Positions 54,470 to 62,734 of a stretch of DNA of 64,000 nt are shown here, one piece after another. Where the stretch lies: the NCBI GenBank assembly GCA_001464815.1, contig LNDW01000019.1:62001-126000 (forward strand), given 5' to 3'. Under the pieces are notes generated by a model. The model did not search any database, was not told the origin of the DNA, and saw only the letters and a list, made by a program, of their open reading frames with translations. The translations under genes and the position numbers were made by a program. The stretch's first letter is position 1, and every line of letters starts with the position of its first letter. Origin of the DNA: Betaproteobacteria bacterium Ga0077527 (GTDB lineage Bacteria > Pseudomonadota > Gammaproteobacteria > Burkholderiales > SG8-41).

Positions 54470-55234
54470 GTGCATATCAGTACCATCGCCAGGTTCACCG
54501 CGCTCGAAGCGTTGCGCACCCGACTGCCCCTGACTTCGATACTGGCGCTGCTGCTGCTGTTGCTGGCGAGTTTTTTTGTGCGTGAACTCGCCGTCACCGA
54601 GGCCGCGCGCTTCCAGACCGCGTTTTACTCCGCAGCCGCCAGGCTTTGCGCGGTATTCCTGGTCGCCGTATACGTGCTCGCCAGCATGGCCCGCGAATTC
54701 AACGACAAGGGTCTTGAAGCCGTGCTCGCGCTCGATGTGCGGCGCAGCCATTATATCCTCGGCAAACTGGCGGGCTTCCTGCTCGCCGCGCTGATGGTCG
54801 CGGTGGTGCTGGCGCTGCCGCCTTTTTTGTTCGCTCCGCTGCCGGCGGCGTTGTCGTGGGCATTCTCGCTGACCCTGGAGCTCGCGCTGATCGCGGCGCT
54901 GGCGCTGTTCTGCATCGTCACCTTCAACATGCTGCTGCCGGCGGCGGCCTTTGTTGCCGGCTTCTACCTGATCTGCCGCAGCGTGGAGGCGATGCGGCTG
55001 ATGAGCGCCCATCCTGTCGGCGGCGGCAGCGACTGGTCAGAGTTGATCACCCAGGGACTGGTTGAAATGCTGGCCTATCTGCTGCCGGCACTCGACGGCT
55101 GGACGCGGGCAGCCTGGCTGGTCGATGCCGCGCCGTCCTCCTCCGAACTGGCAGCCATAGCGGTTCAGGGCATCGTTTATCTCGTGCTGCTGACCGCGGC
55201 CGCCCTGTTCGATTTCTACCGGCGGAGCTTCTGA
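54470..55234 (+). CDS. ABC-2 type permease of the pilus locus
   Basis: This 254-residue protein has six membrane helices and an early cytoplasmic TALEALRTRLPL segment like ABC-2 permeases, with AREFNDKGLEAVLALDVRRS before the second membrane pair. It has no adjacent ATPase; the one at 37219-37941 is the best partner. GTG at 54470 is set by AAGGA seven bases upstream. It is divergent from the kinase gene, with a 45-base gap. Confidence 0.8.
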   Translation: MHISTIARFTALEALRTRLPLTSILALLLLLLASFFVRELAVTEAARFQTAFYSAAARLCAVFLVAVYVLASMAREFNDKGLEAVLALDVRRSHYILGKLAGFLLAALMVAVVLALPPFLFAPLPAALSWAFSLTLELALIAALALFCIVTFNMLLPAAAFVAGFYLICRSVEAMRLMSAHPVGGGSDWSELITQGLVEMLAYLLPALDGWTRAAWLVDAAPSSSELAAIAVQGIVYLVLLTAAALFDFYRRSF

Positions 55235-55235
55235 C

Positions 55236-55985
55236 TTGGCGACATTGTTCGCCCGCCAGGAGGAACGGTCTCTCGGCGTGGTGCCGTGGTGGGTCGCCGC
55301 CATGCTTGTCCTGGCCTTGCTGGGCCAGGTCGTACTGCACGGCATGCAGCCGGCCCCGGTGGCCCGGGCCGAGGCTTTGCCCGAGCCGCCACCCGCGCGC
55401 TGGCTCGCCGCGGCAAGCCTAGGTGAAACGGTCGCCTCCAGCCAGCTCACCCTGCTTTATCTGCAGGCCTTCGACAACCAGCCCGGGATCAGCATTCCGT
55501 TTGCCGCGCTCGACTACCCACGGGTGCAGCGCTGGCTGTCCGCCGCGCTGGCACTGGACCCGCGTGGCGGATATGCGCTGATGATGGCCTCCCAGCTCTA
55601 TGGCCAGGTGACCGATCCGGCGAAACAGCGATCGATGTGCGATTTTGTCCATGCCCGGTTTATCGAGGCACCGGATCTGCGCTGGCGATGGATGGCCCAC
55701 TGCGCGATCATGGCCAAGCACCGGTTGCAGGATGTGCCGCTGGCTCTGCGGTATGCGACCGACATCGCGGTGCACGCCGGCAAAGCCTCGAACTGGGCGC
55801 GCCAGATGCGGATTTTCATCCTCGAAGATCTGGGCGAGACGGACAGCGCAAGGGTGTTGCTGGGGGGCTTGCTGGCCAACGGTGAGGTCCGTGACCCCAC
55901 CGAAATCCGCTTTCTGACCGAACGCCTGCAGACCCTGGAAGCGGCGTCAAAAAAGCCGCGTACGACGGATTCCCGACAGCCTTAG
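55236..55985 (+). CDS. Membrane-anchored TPR-like protein
   Basis: This 249-residue protein has one N-terminal membrane helix (about 17-34, WWVAAMLVLALLGQVVL) and a helical extracytoplasmic part with TPR-like segments (WLSAALALDPRGGYALMMAS). It starts at a TTG with GGAG eight bases upstream and one base after the permease stop, so it is tightly linked to the ABC permease. The family was not recognised. Confidence 0.7.
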   Translation: MATLFARQEERSLGVVPWWVAAMLVLALLGQVVLHGMQPAPVARAEALPEPPPARWLAAASLGETVASSQLTLLYLQAFDNQPGISIPFAALDYPRVQRWLSAALALDPRGGYALMMASQLYGQVTDPAKQRSMCDFVHARFIEAPDLRWRWMAHCAIMAKHRLQDVPLALRYATDIAVHAGKASNWARQMRIFILEDLGETDSARVLLGGLLANGEVRDPTEIRFLTERLQTLEAASKKPRTTDSRQP

Positions 55986-55987
55986 TC

Positions 55988-56003
55988 GTGTACTTGGCGT
56001 ACC
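55988..56003 (+). promoter_or_regulatory. Possible upstream activator site 1
   Basis: GTGTACTTGGCGTACC is partly palindromic (GTAC-N5-GTAC) and resembles the site at 56121-56137. It lies about 190 bases before the sigma-54 promoter. Confidence 0.25.
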
Positions 56004-56082
56004 CAAACGTCATCCAGAAATCACCCCAAACAGCGTTAGCGAACACTTACTTTTTACGTTGCGGTGCAGAATTAAATTAATT

Positions 56083-56101
56083 AATAAAATCAAATACTTA
56101 T
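56083..56101 (+). repeat. Recurrent AT-rich motif, site 6, before the pilin gene
   Basis: AATAAAATCAAATACTTAT within a long AT-rich run, pointing toward the pilin gene. It may aid DNA bending between an activator and the sigma-54 promoter. Confidence 0.5.
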
Positions 56102-56120
56102 ATTAAATCTGGCGTTACAT

Positions 56121-56137
56121 GTGTACCTAGGCAGGTA
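56121..56137 (+). promoter_or_regulatory. Possible upstream activator site 2
   Basis: GTGTACCTAGGCAGGTA, with inverted halves TACCT and AGGTA, shares GTGTAC and GGC with site 1. It is about 55 bases before the sigma-54 promoter. Confidence 0.25.
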
Positions 56138-56177
56138 AAGCCCGGAAAACGCCTGAGCGCGACATATCCAAAAAGAC

Positions 56178-56193
56178 TGGTACGGACTTTGCG
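56178..56193 (+). promoter_or_regulatory. Sigma-54 (-24/-12) promoter of the major pilin gene
   Basis: TGGTACGGACTTTGCG matches the sigma-54 consensus TGGCACG-N4-TTGCW, with the invariant GG and GC exactly ten bases apart. Transcription would start near 56204, leaving a leader of about 37 bases that includes AAGGAG. Confidence 0.75.
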
Positions 56194-56240
56194 GAGATTC
56201 CTGCCGTCAACATCCGCCACCCGGCGGCAAGGAGCAAAAA

Positions 56241-56951
56241 ATGAAACGACAACAAGGCTTTACGCTGATTGAAATCGCGATTGTGCTGGTCATCATCGGC
56301 TTGCTGCTCGGCGGCGTGCTGAAAGGCCAGGAGCTGATCACCAGCGCCCGCGTGCGCAACATGATCTCGACACAGGACGGCATCAAGGCGGCCTACTTCG
56401 GCTTTCTCGACCGCTTCCGCGCCCTGCCCGGCGACTACACCCAGGCCACGGTCAATATCACCGGTATGTCGGCCAACTCGAATGGCAACGGTAATGGCCG
56501 TATTGAAACCGGCGCGACGCCGGTAGCCAGCAGCGTGGTCGAAGAACACATTCTGGTTTGGGAGCATTTGTCAAAAGCGGGCTTCATCAACGGCACCTAC
56601 ACCTATGCCGCCACTGCTTCTGCCACCACCAGCCCGACCAACCCCTATGGCGTCTACATGCAGGTCATTTATGACGGCGCCTACGGCGGCGTGCCGCCCT
56701 CGGCCCTGCGCCACAACATCAAGACGGGCTCGCAGGTTCCAGTCGATATCATTGTCGAAGTCGACCGCAAAATCGACGACGGCGCCCCGAACACCGGTGG
56801 CTTCCAGTTCTCGGCCTATCAAGGCAATGGTGCCGCGGCCCCCACTGGTGGTGCTGCCGCAACGCCGGCCTGTACCAGCGCAACAACGGCGGCGGCGACC
56901 TGGAACGCCACCAACGGCAGCACCAACTGCGGCGGCGCGAGTTTGCTGTAA
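56241..56951 (+). CDS. Major pilin-like prepilin
   Basis: This 236-residue protein is a type IV prepilin with a very short leader: KRQQG-FTLIEIAIVLVIIGLLLGG, Glu5 present. It continues KGQELITSARVRNMISTQDG, typical of MSHA-type pilins, then a variable head. The two Cys near the C terminus (PAC and NCGG) can form the usual disulfide loop. AAGGAG six bases before the ATG is a strong ribosome-binding site. A sigma-54 promoter precedes it and a terminator follows, so it is transcribed alone at high level. Confidence 0.92.
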   Translation: MKRQQGFTLIEIAIVLVIIGLLLGGVLKGQELITSARVRNMISTQDGIKAAYFGFLDRFRALPGDYTQATVNITGMSANSNGNGNGRIETGATPVASSVVEEHILVWEHLSKAGFINGTYTYAATASATTSPTNPYGVYMQVIYDGAYGGVPPSALRHNIKTGSQVPVDIIVEVDRKIDDGAPNTGGFQFSAYQGNGAAAPTGGAAATPACTSATTAAATWNATNGSTNCGGASLL

Positions 56952-56967
56952 ATCACTGCCTCCCGAG

Positions 56968-56994
56968 AAAAAACCCGCTTGCGCGGGTTTTTTT
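56968..56994. terminator. Bidirectional terminator after the pilin gene
   Basis: AAACCCGC and GCGGGTTT form a stem around TTGC with A and T runs on the two sides. It ends the pilin transcript and could also end the antiporter transcript from the other strand. Confidence 0.85.
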
Positions 56995-57009
56995 ACGTCC
57001 AGCTTTTTT

Positions 57010-58977
57010 TCAGCCCTGCAGCAACCTGATCTCGGCGGCGGCGACGCCGGATTCGCTACCGAGCAGCACCACCACATCGCCCTCCTCGATGCACATATCG
57101 GGGGATGGTGTAACGGTACGCACATTGCGCCGGCGGATCGCGGTGACCTCCACCCCCTCCGCTGCCAGATCCAGCTCACCGAGGCGTTTGCCGATGGCCC
57201 GCGCGCCGCTGCCAACCGGCACCGAGTGCAGCCTCGGCTGCAGGGCCTGATCATCACTTTCACTGCCGTCGCTCATTCCGCGGAAAAATCCGCGGAACAG
57301 GTCGTAACGATGCTCCCGCGTTTCGCGAATCCGGCGCAGCACCCGGGTCAGCGGCACACCGACCAGCATCAGCGTGCTTGAGGCTAGCATCAGGCTCGCT
57401 TCCATCAGGTCGGCGACGACCTCGGCGGCACCGGCATTGCGCAGTTTCTCGACATCACTGTCATCAATCGTGCGAACCACCACCGGCAGCCCGGGACGGG
57501 CCTCGTGGACATGCTCAAGTATGCGCAGCGCCGACGGCGTATCGGCATAGGTAACAATGACCACCCGCGCCCGCGCAAGGCCCGCGGCCAGCAGCACCTC
57601 GCGCCGCGCAGCATCGCCGAACACCACACGCTCGCCCGCAGCGGCGGCCTCGCGGATGCGTTCAGGGTCGTTGTCGAGTGCAATAAACGGTATCTTTTCC
57701 TGCTCGAGGAAACGCGCCAGGTTCTGCCCGCTGCGGCCATAACCACAGATCAGTGCATGCTGGTCGGCGCTCATCGACTGCACGGCGATGTTGTGCAACT
57801 GCATCGCCCGGCTCATCCACTCACTGGCGCTCCAGCGGCGCACGATGGCTTCGCTGCGCTCGATCACAAAAGGCGCGATCAGCATCGACAACACCATCGC
57901 CGCCAGTACGGGCTGCAGCACATCGTCGCCAATCAGTTCGCTGCCCGCGGCATGGGCGAGGATGACAAAACCGAATTCGCCGCAGGCCCCCAGCGCAAGC
58001 CCGGTGCGCAGGGCCACGCCGGTGGTTGCACCAAACACCCGGCTCAAACCGAAGATCAGCGCGGTCTTCGCCAGCACCAGGGTCACCAGCAGCACGCTGA
58101 CCCAGGCATTCTCGGCAACTTCGGCGATATTGAGCAGCATGCCGATGGTGACGAAAAAAAGGCCCAGCAGCACGTCGCGGAAGGGCTTGATGTCCTCCTC
58201 GACCTGATAGCGGTACTCGGTCTCGGAGATCAGCACGCCGGCGACAAAGGCGCCCAGTGCGAGCGACAGTCCGGCCAGTTCGGTGAGGTAGGCGATGCCC
58301 AGCGTCACCAGCAGCACATTGAGCACAAACAGCTCGGAGGATTTCTGGCGGGCGACAACATGAAACCAGGCGCGCATCAGGCGCTGGCCAAGAAACAGCA
58401 GCACCGCGAGCACGATCACCGCCTTCGCCAGCGCCAGCCCGAGCGTGACCGCGAACTGGTCGGCCGGAGCCGCCAGCGCCGGAATCATGATCAGCAGCGG
58501 CACCACGGCCAGGTCCTGAAACAGCAGGATGCCCATGATCTGGCGGCCGTGCGCTGAATTGAGCTCAAAGCGCTCGGCGAGCAGCTTCGCCAGTATCGCA
58601 GTGGAGGACATCGCCAACGCGCCGCCGAGCGCGATGCCGGCCTGCCAGTTAAGGTCGAGAAGCGCGGCGGCACCAACCACCAGCAGCATGGTGGCAACGA
58701 CCTGGGCAACCCCCAGCCCGAACACGATGTGGCGCATGGTCATCAACCGTGACAGGCTGAACTCGAGACCGATGCTGAACATCAGGAACACCACACCGAT
58801 CTCGGCCAGGCTGCGCACGGCTTCGGTGCTGTTGATCCAGCCCAGCGCATGCGGGCCGATGGCAACACCCACGATCAGGTAACCCAGCAGCGGCGGCAGC
58901 CGCAAGGTACGGAATACCACCACCACCAGCACGGCGGCGGCAAGCAGTACGAGCACGGGCTGGAGCGTGTTGTGCAT
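57010..58977 (-). CDS. KefB-type cation:proton antiporter with RCK domain
   Basis: This 655-residue protein belongs to the CPA2 family. Residues about 1-385 form 12 or so membrane helices, with the antiporter signature region LFQDLAVVPLLIMIPAL and GAFVAGVLISETEY. Residues about 405-530 form an NAD-binding RCK domain (HALICGYGRSGQNLARFLEQ), and a TrkA-C domain ends the protein. KefB proteins release K+ to protect against electrophiles; here the glutathione control is not visible, so the exact role is open. Confidence 0.9.
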   Translation of the reverse strand: MHNTLQPVLVLLAAAVLVVVVFRTLRLPPLLGYLIVGVAIGPHALGWINSTEAVRSLAEIGVVFLMFSIGLEFSLSRLMTMRHIVFGLGVAQVVATMLLVVGAAALLDLNWQAGIALGGALAMSSTAILAKLLAERFELNSAHGRQIMGILLFQDLAVVPLLIMIPALAAPADQFAVTLGLALAKAVIVLAVLLFLGQRLMRAWFHVVARQKSSELFVLNVLLVTLGIAYLTELAGLSLALGAFVAGVLISETEYRYQVEEDIKPFRDVLLGLFFVTIGMLLNIAEVAENAWVSVLLVTLVLAKTALIFGLSRVFGATTGVALRTGLALGACGEFGFVILAHAAGSELIGDDVLQPVLAAMVLSMLIAPFVIERSEAIVRRWSASEWMSRAMQLHNIAVQSMSADQHALICGYGRSGQNLARFLEQEKIPFIALDNDPERIREAAAAGERVVFGDAARREVLLAAGLARARVVIVTYADTPSALRILEHVHEARPGLPVVVRTIDDSDVEKLRNAGAAEVVADLMEASLMLASSTLMLVGVPLTRVLRRIRETREHRYDLFRGFFRGMSDGSESDDQALQPRLHSVPVGSGARAIGKRLGELDLAAEGVEVTAIRRRNVRTVTPSPDMCIEEGDVVVLLGSESGVAAAEIRLLQG

Positions 58978-59063
58978 GAATATCCGGGGATCGGGGACAG
59001 TCCGAATATTGCTTTTTCTTCAATGAATTGCAAGCTGCAACGACCGGTCCGAGGTGGTGCCTT

Positions 59064-59072
59064 TGTTATAAT
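59064..59072 (+). promoter_or_regulatory. Extended -10 promoter of kdsD, probably leaderless
   Basis: TGT-TATAAT is a perfect extended -10. It is followed by CAGCGC and the kdsD ATG at 59079, so transcription would start at or next to the A of ATG. No ribosome-binding site and no good -35 are seen. Confidence 0.6.
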
Positions 59073-59078
59073 CAGCGC

Positions 59079-60077
59079 ATGAAATCCGTTCCGGAACATG
59101 GGTCAAAAGCCGCCAGTCCGGCAATCGCAGCCGCGCGCGAAGTACTCGCAATCGAGGCCAGGGCGATCCATGAACTGGCTGCGCACATTGATGCCAGCTT
59201 CGAGCAGGCCATCCAGATACTGCTGCAGTGCCGCGGCCGTGTCGTGGTCAGCGGCATCGGAAAATCCGGGCATATCGCGCGCAAGATCGCAGCCACACTC
59301 GCCAGCACCGGCACACCGGCCTTTTTTGTGCACCCCGCCGAGGCCAGCCACGGCGACCTCGGCATGGTCACCCGCGATGACGTGTTTGTCGCACTGTCCA
59401 ACTCAGGCGAATCCGCCGAGCTGCTGACCATCGTGCCGGTTTTGAAGCGCCAGGGCGCAAAACTGATCACGATGACCGGCAACCCCGCGTCGACGCTGGG
59501 TCGCGAGGCCGATATCCACCTCTATGCCGGCGCCGCCCAGGAAGCCTGCCCGCTCAATCTCGCGCCGACAGCCAGCACCACCGCGGCACTGGCCCTTGGT
59601 GACGCCATCGCGGTGGCGCTGATGCGTGCGCGCGGCTTCACCCAGGACGAATTTGCACGCTCGCACCCCGGCGGTTCGCTCGGCCGCAAGCTACTGACCA
59701 TGGTGCGCGACGTGATGCGCTCCGGCGCCGAGGCGCCGCGCATCACCCAGGACTCGACACTGGCTGACGCCCTGCTCGAAATGTCTCGCGGACGCATGGG
59801 CATGACTGCGGTGGTCGACAGGGACCAGGTGGTCAGGGGCATCTTCACCGACGGCGACCTGCGCCGGGTGATCGCCAAGGGTACTGATCTGCGCGTGACG
59901 CCGATCCGCGAAATCATGTCAGCGAACCCGCGCACCATCGGTCCCGAACGCCTTGCAGCGGAAGCTGTCGAAATAATGGAGCGCGGCAAGGTCACCCAGC
60001 TGCTGGTGGTGGACGACGGCGGGCGTTTGCTCGGCGCGCTGAACATCCACGACCTGTTCCGCGGCAAAGTGGTCTGA
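59079..60077 (+). CDS. kdsD: Arabinose-5-phosphate isomerase KdsD
   Basis: This 332-residue enzyme converts ribulose-5-phosphate to arabinose-5-phosphate for Kdo synthesis. The SIS domain (about 45-185) has VVVSGIGKSGHIARKIAATL, FVHPAEASHGDLGM and SNSGESAELL; two CBS domains follow (MRSGAEAPRITQDSTLADAL and MSANPRTIGPERLAAEAVEI, partly). The ATG at 59079 has no Shine-Dalgarno sequence, in line with a leaderless mRNA. It heads kdsD-kdsC-lptC-lptA-lptB-rpoN. Confidence 0.95.
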   Translation: MKSVPEHGSKAASPAIAAAREVLAIEARAIHELAAHIDASFEQAIQILLQCRGRVVVSGIGKSGHIARKIAATLASTGTPAFFVHPAEASHGDLGMVTRDDVFVALSNSGESAELLTIVPVLKRQGAKLITMTGNPASTLGREADIHLYAGAAQEACPLNLAPTASTTAALALGDAIAVALMRARGFTQDEFARSHPGGSLGRKLLTMVRDVMRSGAEAPRITQDSTLADALLEMSRGRMGMTAVVDRDQVVRGIFTDGDLRRVIAKGTDLRVTPIREIMSANPRTIGPERLAAEAVEIMERGKVTQLLVVDDGGRLLGALNIHDLFRGKVV

Positions 60078-60093
60078 TCCAGGGAGTCCGCGC

Positions 60094-60624
60094 TTGTCAA
60101 TGATTACCCGGGCCAGGAACATCCGCATCGCAGCCTTCGATGTTGACGGCGTCCTCTCCGACGGCGGCCTGCACTATGCCGAGCAGGGCGATGTGATGAA
60201 AACCTTTGATGTCCGCGACGGCATGGGCATGCGCCTGCTGCGCGATGCCGGCATCACTCTCGCCATCATTACCAGTCGCAAGGCGGGCAGCGTGCGCGAA
60301 CGCGCCGCCGACCTCGGCATCGAGCATGTCGAACAGGGTGTGGGCGACAAGCTCACTGCACTGCAAGCACTACTCGCACGGCTCGGCCTGAAGGGCTGCG
60401 ACGCGGCGTTTCTCGGGGATGACCTGGTTGACCTGCCGGTATTCGGCATTTGCGGCCTCGCCGTCACTGTCGCCGACGCCCCGGCCGCGCTGAAACGGCG
60501 CGCGCATTACGTGACCCGGGCCCGTGGCGGCCACGGCGCGGCGCGCGAATTCTGCGAACTGCTGCTGCACAACCGCGACGCGCTGGCCCCGGCCATCCGC
60601 GGCTTCATGCCCGGCTCGCGATGA
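60094..60624 (+). CDS. kdsC: Kdo-8-phosphate phosphatase KdsC
   Basis: This 176-residue HAD-family phosphatase removes phosphate from Kdo-8-phosphate. It has the nucleophile Asp in AAFDVDGVLSDGG, motif II Thr/Ser in IITSRKAG, the Lys in GVGDKLTAL and motif III in FLGDDLVDLPVF. TTG at 60094 has GGGAG seven bases upstream; the ATG two codons later is the alternative. Its stop overlaps lptC as ATGA. Confidence 0.95.
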   Translation: MSMITRARNIRIAAFDVDGVLSDGGLHYAEQGDVMKTFDVRDGMGMRLLRDAGITLAIITSRKAGSVRERAADLGIEHVEQGVGDKLTALQALLARLGLKGCDAAFLGDDLVDLPVFGICGLAVTVADAPAALKRRAHYVTRARGGHGAAREFCELLLHNRDALAPAIRGFMPGSR

Positions 60625-61205
60625 CCCGCCTCACTCACATCTTTCCGGCACTGCTGCTCGCCGCGCTGGCTTCGCTGACCTTCTGGCTGGATCGCAGCCT
60701 GCAGCAGGACCTGCGCCAGTCGGAAGCCGAGCGCAATGATCCGGACATCATCGTCGACCACGTCATTGCCCGCCGTTTCGACCCCGAAGGCCGTCTCAAG
60801 CACACACTTTTCGCCGAGCGCATGACGCATTACCCGCAGAACGACGTCACGCTATTGGCATCACCGCGCCTGATCAGCGACGCCTCGGGCCGCGCGCCGG
60901 TGACCATCACCTCGCGCAGCGCCCGTGTTTCGGGCGGCGGAGACCAGGTGTATTTCGAGGAAAATGTTCGTGTATCACGCGCACCTTACGATGACCGCAG
61001 CGAACTGGTCATGGAAACCGAGTACCTGCACGTCATCCCCGATCAACACACGGCGCGCACCGACCGCAAGGTCACCATCACCGACGCCCATACCGTTGCC
61101 ACCGCGATTGGCTTAGAATTGAACAGTGAAAATCGCACCGCCAGGTTCCTGTCGCAGTTCCGCGGCACCTACCATGATCCCCAGCGTACTGAAAAACGGC
61201 GCTAA
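60621..61205 (+). CDS. lptC: LPS transport protein LptC
   Basis: This 194-residue protein is LptC, the inner-membrane anchored bridge subunit that passes lipopolysaccharide from LptBFG to LptA. It has one N-terminal membrane helix (FPALLLAALASLTFWL) and a beta-jellyroll with DVTLLASPRLISD and VYFEENVRVSRAP. It begins in the kdsC stop and overlaps lptA by 32 bases. Confidence 0.92.
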   Translation: MTRLTHIFPALLLAALASLTFWLDRSLQQDLRQSEAERNDPDIIVDHVIARRFDPEGRLKHTLFAERMTHYPQNDVTLLASPRLISDASGRAPVTITSRSARVSGGGDQVYFEENVRVSRAPYDDRSELVMETEYLHVIPDQHTARTDRKVTITDAHTVATAIGLELNSENRTARFLSQFRGTYHDPQRTEKRR

Positions 61206-61791
61206 TCGCGCTGCCGTACTGCTTGCCGCCTGCCTGATGCTTGCGGCACCGGCCGCCCAATCTGAAAAAGCGGATCGCGAAAAGCCGATCAACATCGAAG
61301 CCGACCGCGTCAACGTAGATGACGCCAAGCAGATCGCCACCTTCGAGGGTCGTGTCGTGCTGACCCAGGGCACGCTGGTAATCCGCGGCGACAGGATGGA
61401 GGTGCGCCAGGACCAGCAGGGCTTCAAGACCGGAATTTCCTGGGGCAACCTCGCCTACTTCCGCCAGAAACGCGAAGGTTATGACGAATTGATCGAAGGC
61501 TGGGCCGAGCGCATCGAATACGACAGCCGCGCCGACAAGGTGCAGATGTTCAACCGCGCCTCGATGAAACGCGGGGCTGACGAAGTACGCGGCAATTACA
61601 TCTCCTACGATGCCACCACCGAGTTCTTCCAGGTCACCACCAGCGGCGCCGCCGCCGGCAGCGACAACAACCGCGTACGTGCCGTGATCCAGCCCAAGCC
61701 GAAGGTGGCACCACCTTCCCAGCCGCCGGTGACACTGAAGCCGGTCGATGGCATCGCCGCGCCGCGCGAACCCCTGCCCGCCACCCGCTGA
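61174..61791 (+). CDS. lptA: LPS transport periplasmic protein LptA
   Basis: This 205-residue protein is LptA, which forms the periplasmic bridge for lipopolysaccharide. A signal peptide ([18 protein letters not shown]) is followed by the OstA core: [39 protein letters not shown] and [21 protein letters not shown] Pro-rich tail ends it. The ATG at 61174 lies inside the end of lptC. Confidence 0.93.
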   Translation: MIPSVLKNGANRAAVLLAACLMLAAPAAQSEKADREKPINIEADRVNVDDAKQIATFEGRVVLTQGTLVIRGDRMEVRQDQQGFKTGISWGNLAYFRQKREGYDELIEGWAERIEYDSRADKVQMFNRASMKRGADEVRGNYISYDATTEFFQVTTSGAAAGSDNNRVRAVIQPKPKVAPPSQPPVTLKPVDGIAAPREPLPATR

Positions 61792-61796
61792 ACAAC

Positions 61797-62585
61797 ATGG
61801 ACAGCGCTGTTTCACCGACCAGCCCGGCAAGCCCGGCCGGCGACACCTCAGCCCGCGTACTGCGCGCCGAAAGCCTGAAAAAGCGCTACCGTACGCGCAC
61901 CGTGGTCAAGGATGTATCACTCGAAGTGCGCAGCGGCGAAGTCATCGGGCTGCTCGGGCCCAACGGTGCCGGCAAGACCACCTGCTTCTACATGATGGTG
62001 GGCCTGGTTGCGATGGACGGCGGCGAGCTGTTTCTCAGCGAACCCGTCGGCGAAACCCGACTCACCCACATGCCGATGCACAGCCGCGCGCGACTCGGGC
62101 TGAGTTACCTGCCCCAGGAAGCCTCAATCTTCCGACGGCTTTCGGTGGCGGAAAATGTGCGCGCGATACTTGAGCTATACCATTCGGATGCCGCCATCAT
62201 CGAATCCCGGCTCGATGCGCTGCTGCAGGATCTGCATGTGGGCCACCTGCGCAACAACCCGGCAATCAGCCTCTCCGGCGGCGAGCGCCGGCGGGTCGAG
62301 ATCGCGCGCGCGCTCGCCACCGAGCCGCGCTTCGTGCTGCTCGACGAACCCTTCGCCGGCGTTGATCCGATCGCGGTGATCGAAATCCAGAAAATCATCG
62401 GTTTCCTGCGCAACCGCGGCATCGGCGTACTGATCACCGACCACAACGTCCGCGAGACCCTGGGCATCTGCGACCGCGCCTACATCATCAATGACGGCTC
62501 GGTGCTCGCTTTCGGCAAGCCCGACGAGATCGTCTATAATGAGAGTGTCCGCAAAGTGTATCTCGGAGAGCATTTCCGCCTGTGA
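61797..62585 (+). CDS. lptB: LPS export ATPase LptB
   Basis: This 262-residue ABC ATPase drives LPS extraction by LptFG. It has Walker [10 protein letters not shown], the LptB-typical [20 protein letters not shown], signature [15 protein letters not shown], Walker [16 protein letters not shown] and switch His in [12 protein letters not shown]. Its N terminus carries about 20 extra Ser/Pro-rich residues. lptF and lptG are not in the window. Confidence 0.96.
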   Translation: MDSAVSPTSPASPAGDTSARVLRAESLKKRYRTRTVVKDVSLEVRSGEVIGLLGPNGAGKTTCFYMMVGLVAMDGGELFLSEPVGETRLTHMPMHSRARLGLSYLPQEASIFRRLSVAENVRAILELYHSDAAIIESRLDALLQDLHVGHLRNNPAISLSGGERRRVEIARALATEPRFVLLDEPFAGVDPIAVIEIQKIIGFLRNRGIGVLITDHNVRETLGICDRAYIINDGSVLAFGKPDEIVYNESVRKVYLGEHFRL

Positions 62586-62592
62586 ACCTTCG

Positions 62593-62636
62593 CTGAAACC
62601 GGCCCCTGAAACCGCTCTGAAACGGCGCCCTGAAAC
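62593..62636 (+). repeat. Four direct CTGAAAC repeats between lptB and rpoN
   Basis: CTGAAAC starts at 62593, 62606, 62617 and 62630 with GC-rich spacers of 4-6 bases. The array lies in the 149-base gap before rpoN, right after the lptB stop. Confidence 0.6.
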
Positions 62637-62734
62637 GGGCACTCAAGCCATGGCGGATCACGCTCGGCAGCATCAACCGAATGCACCAGCCGCAACAAAC
62701 GGCTACGGGGACGCGATTCACTGATCCGGCCCGC

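Noticed and set aside
62535-62540. TATAAT inside the end of lptB as an rpoN promoter
   Set aside because: It encodes part of the conserved EIVYNE segment and has no -35 partner, so it is not better than chance.
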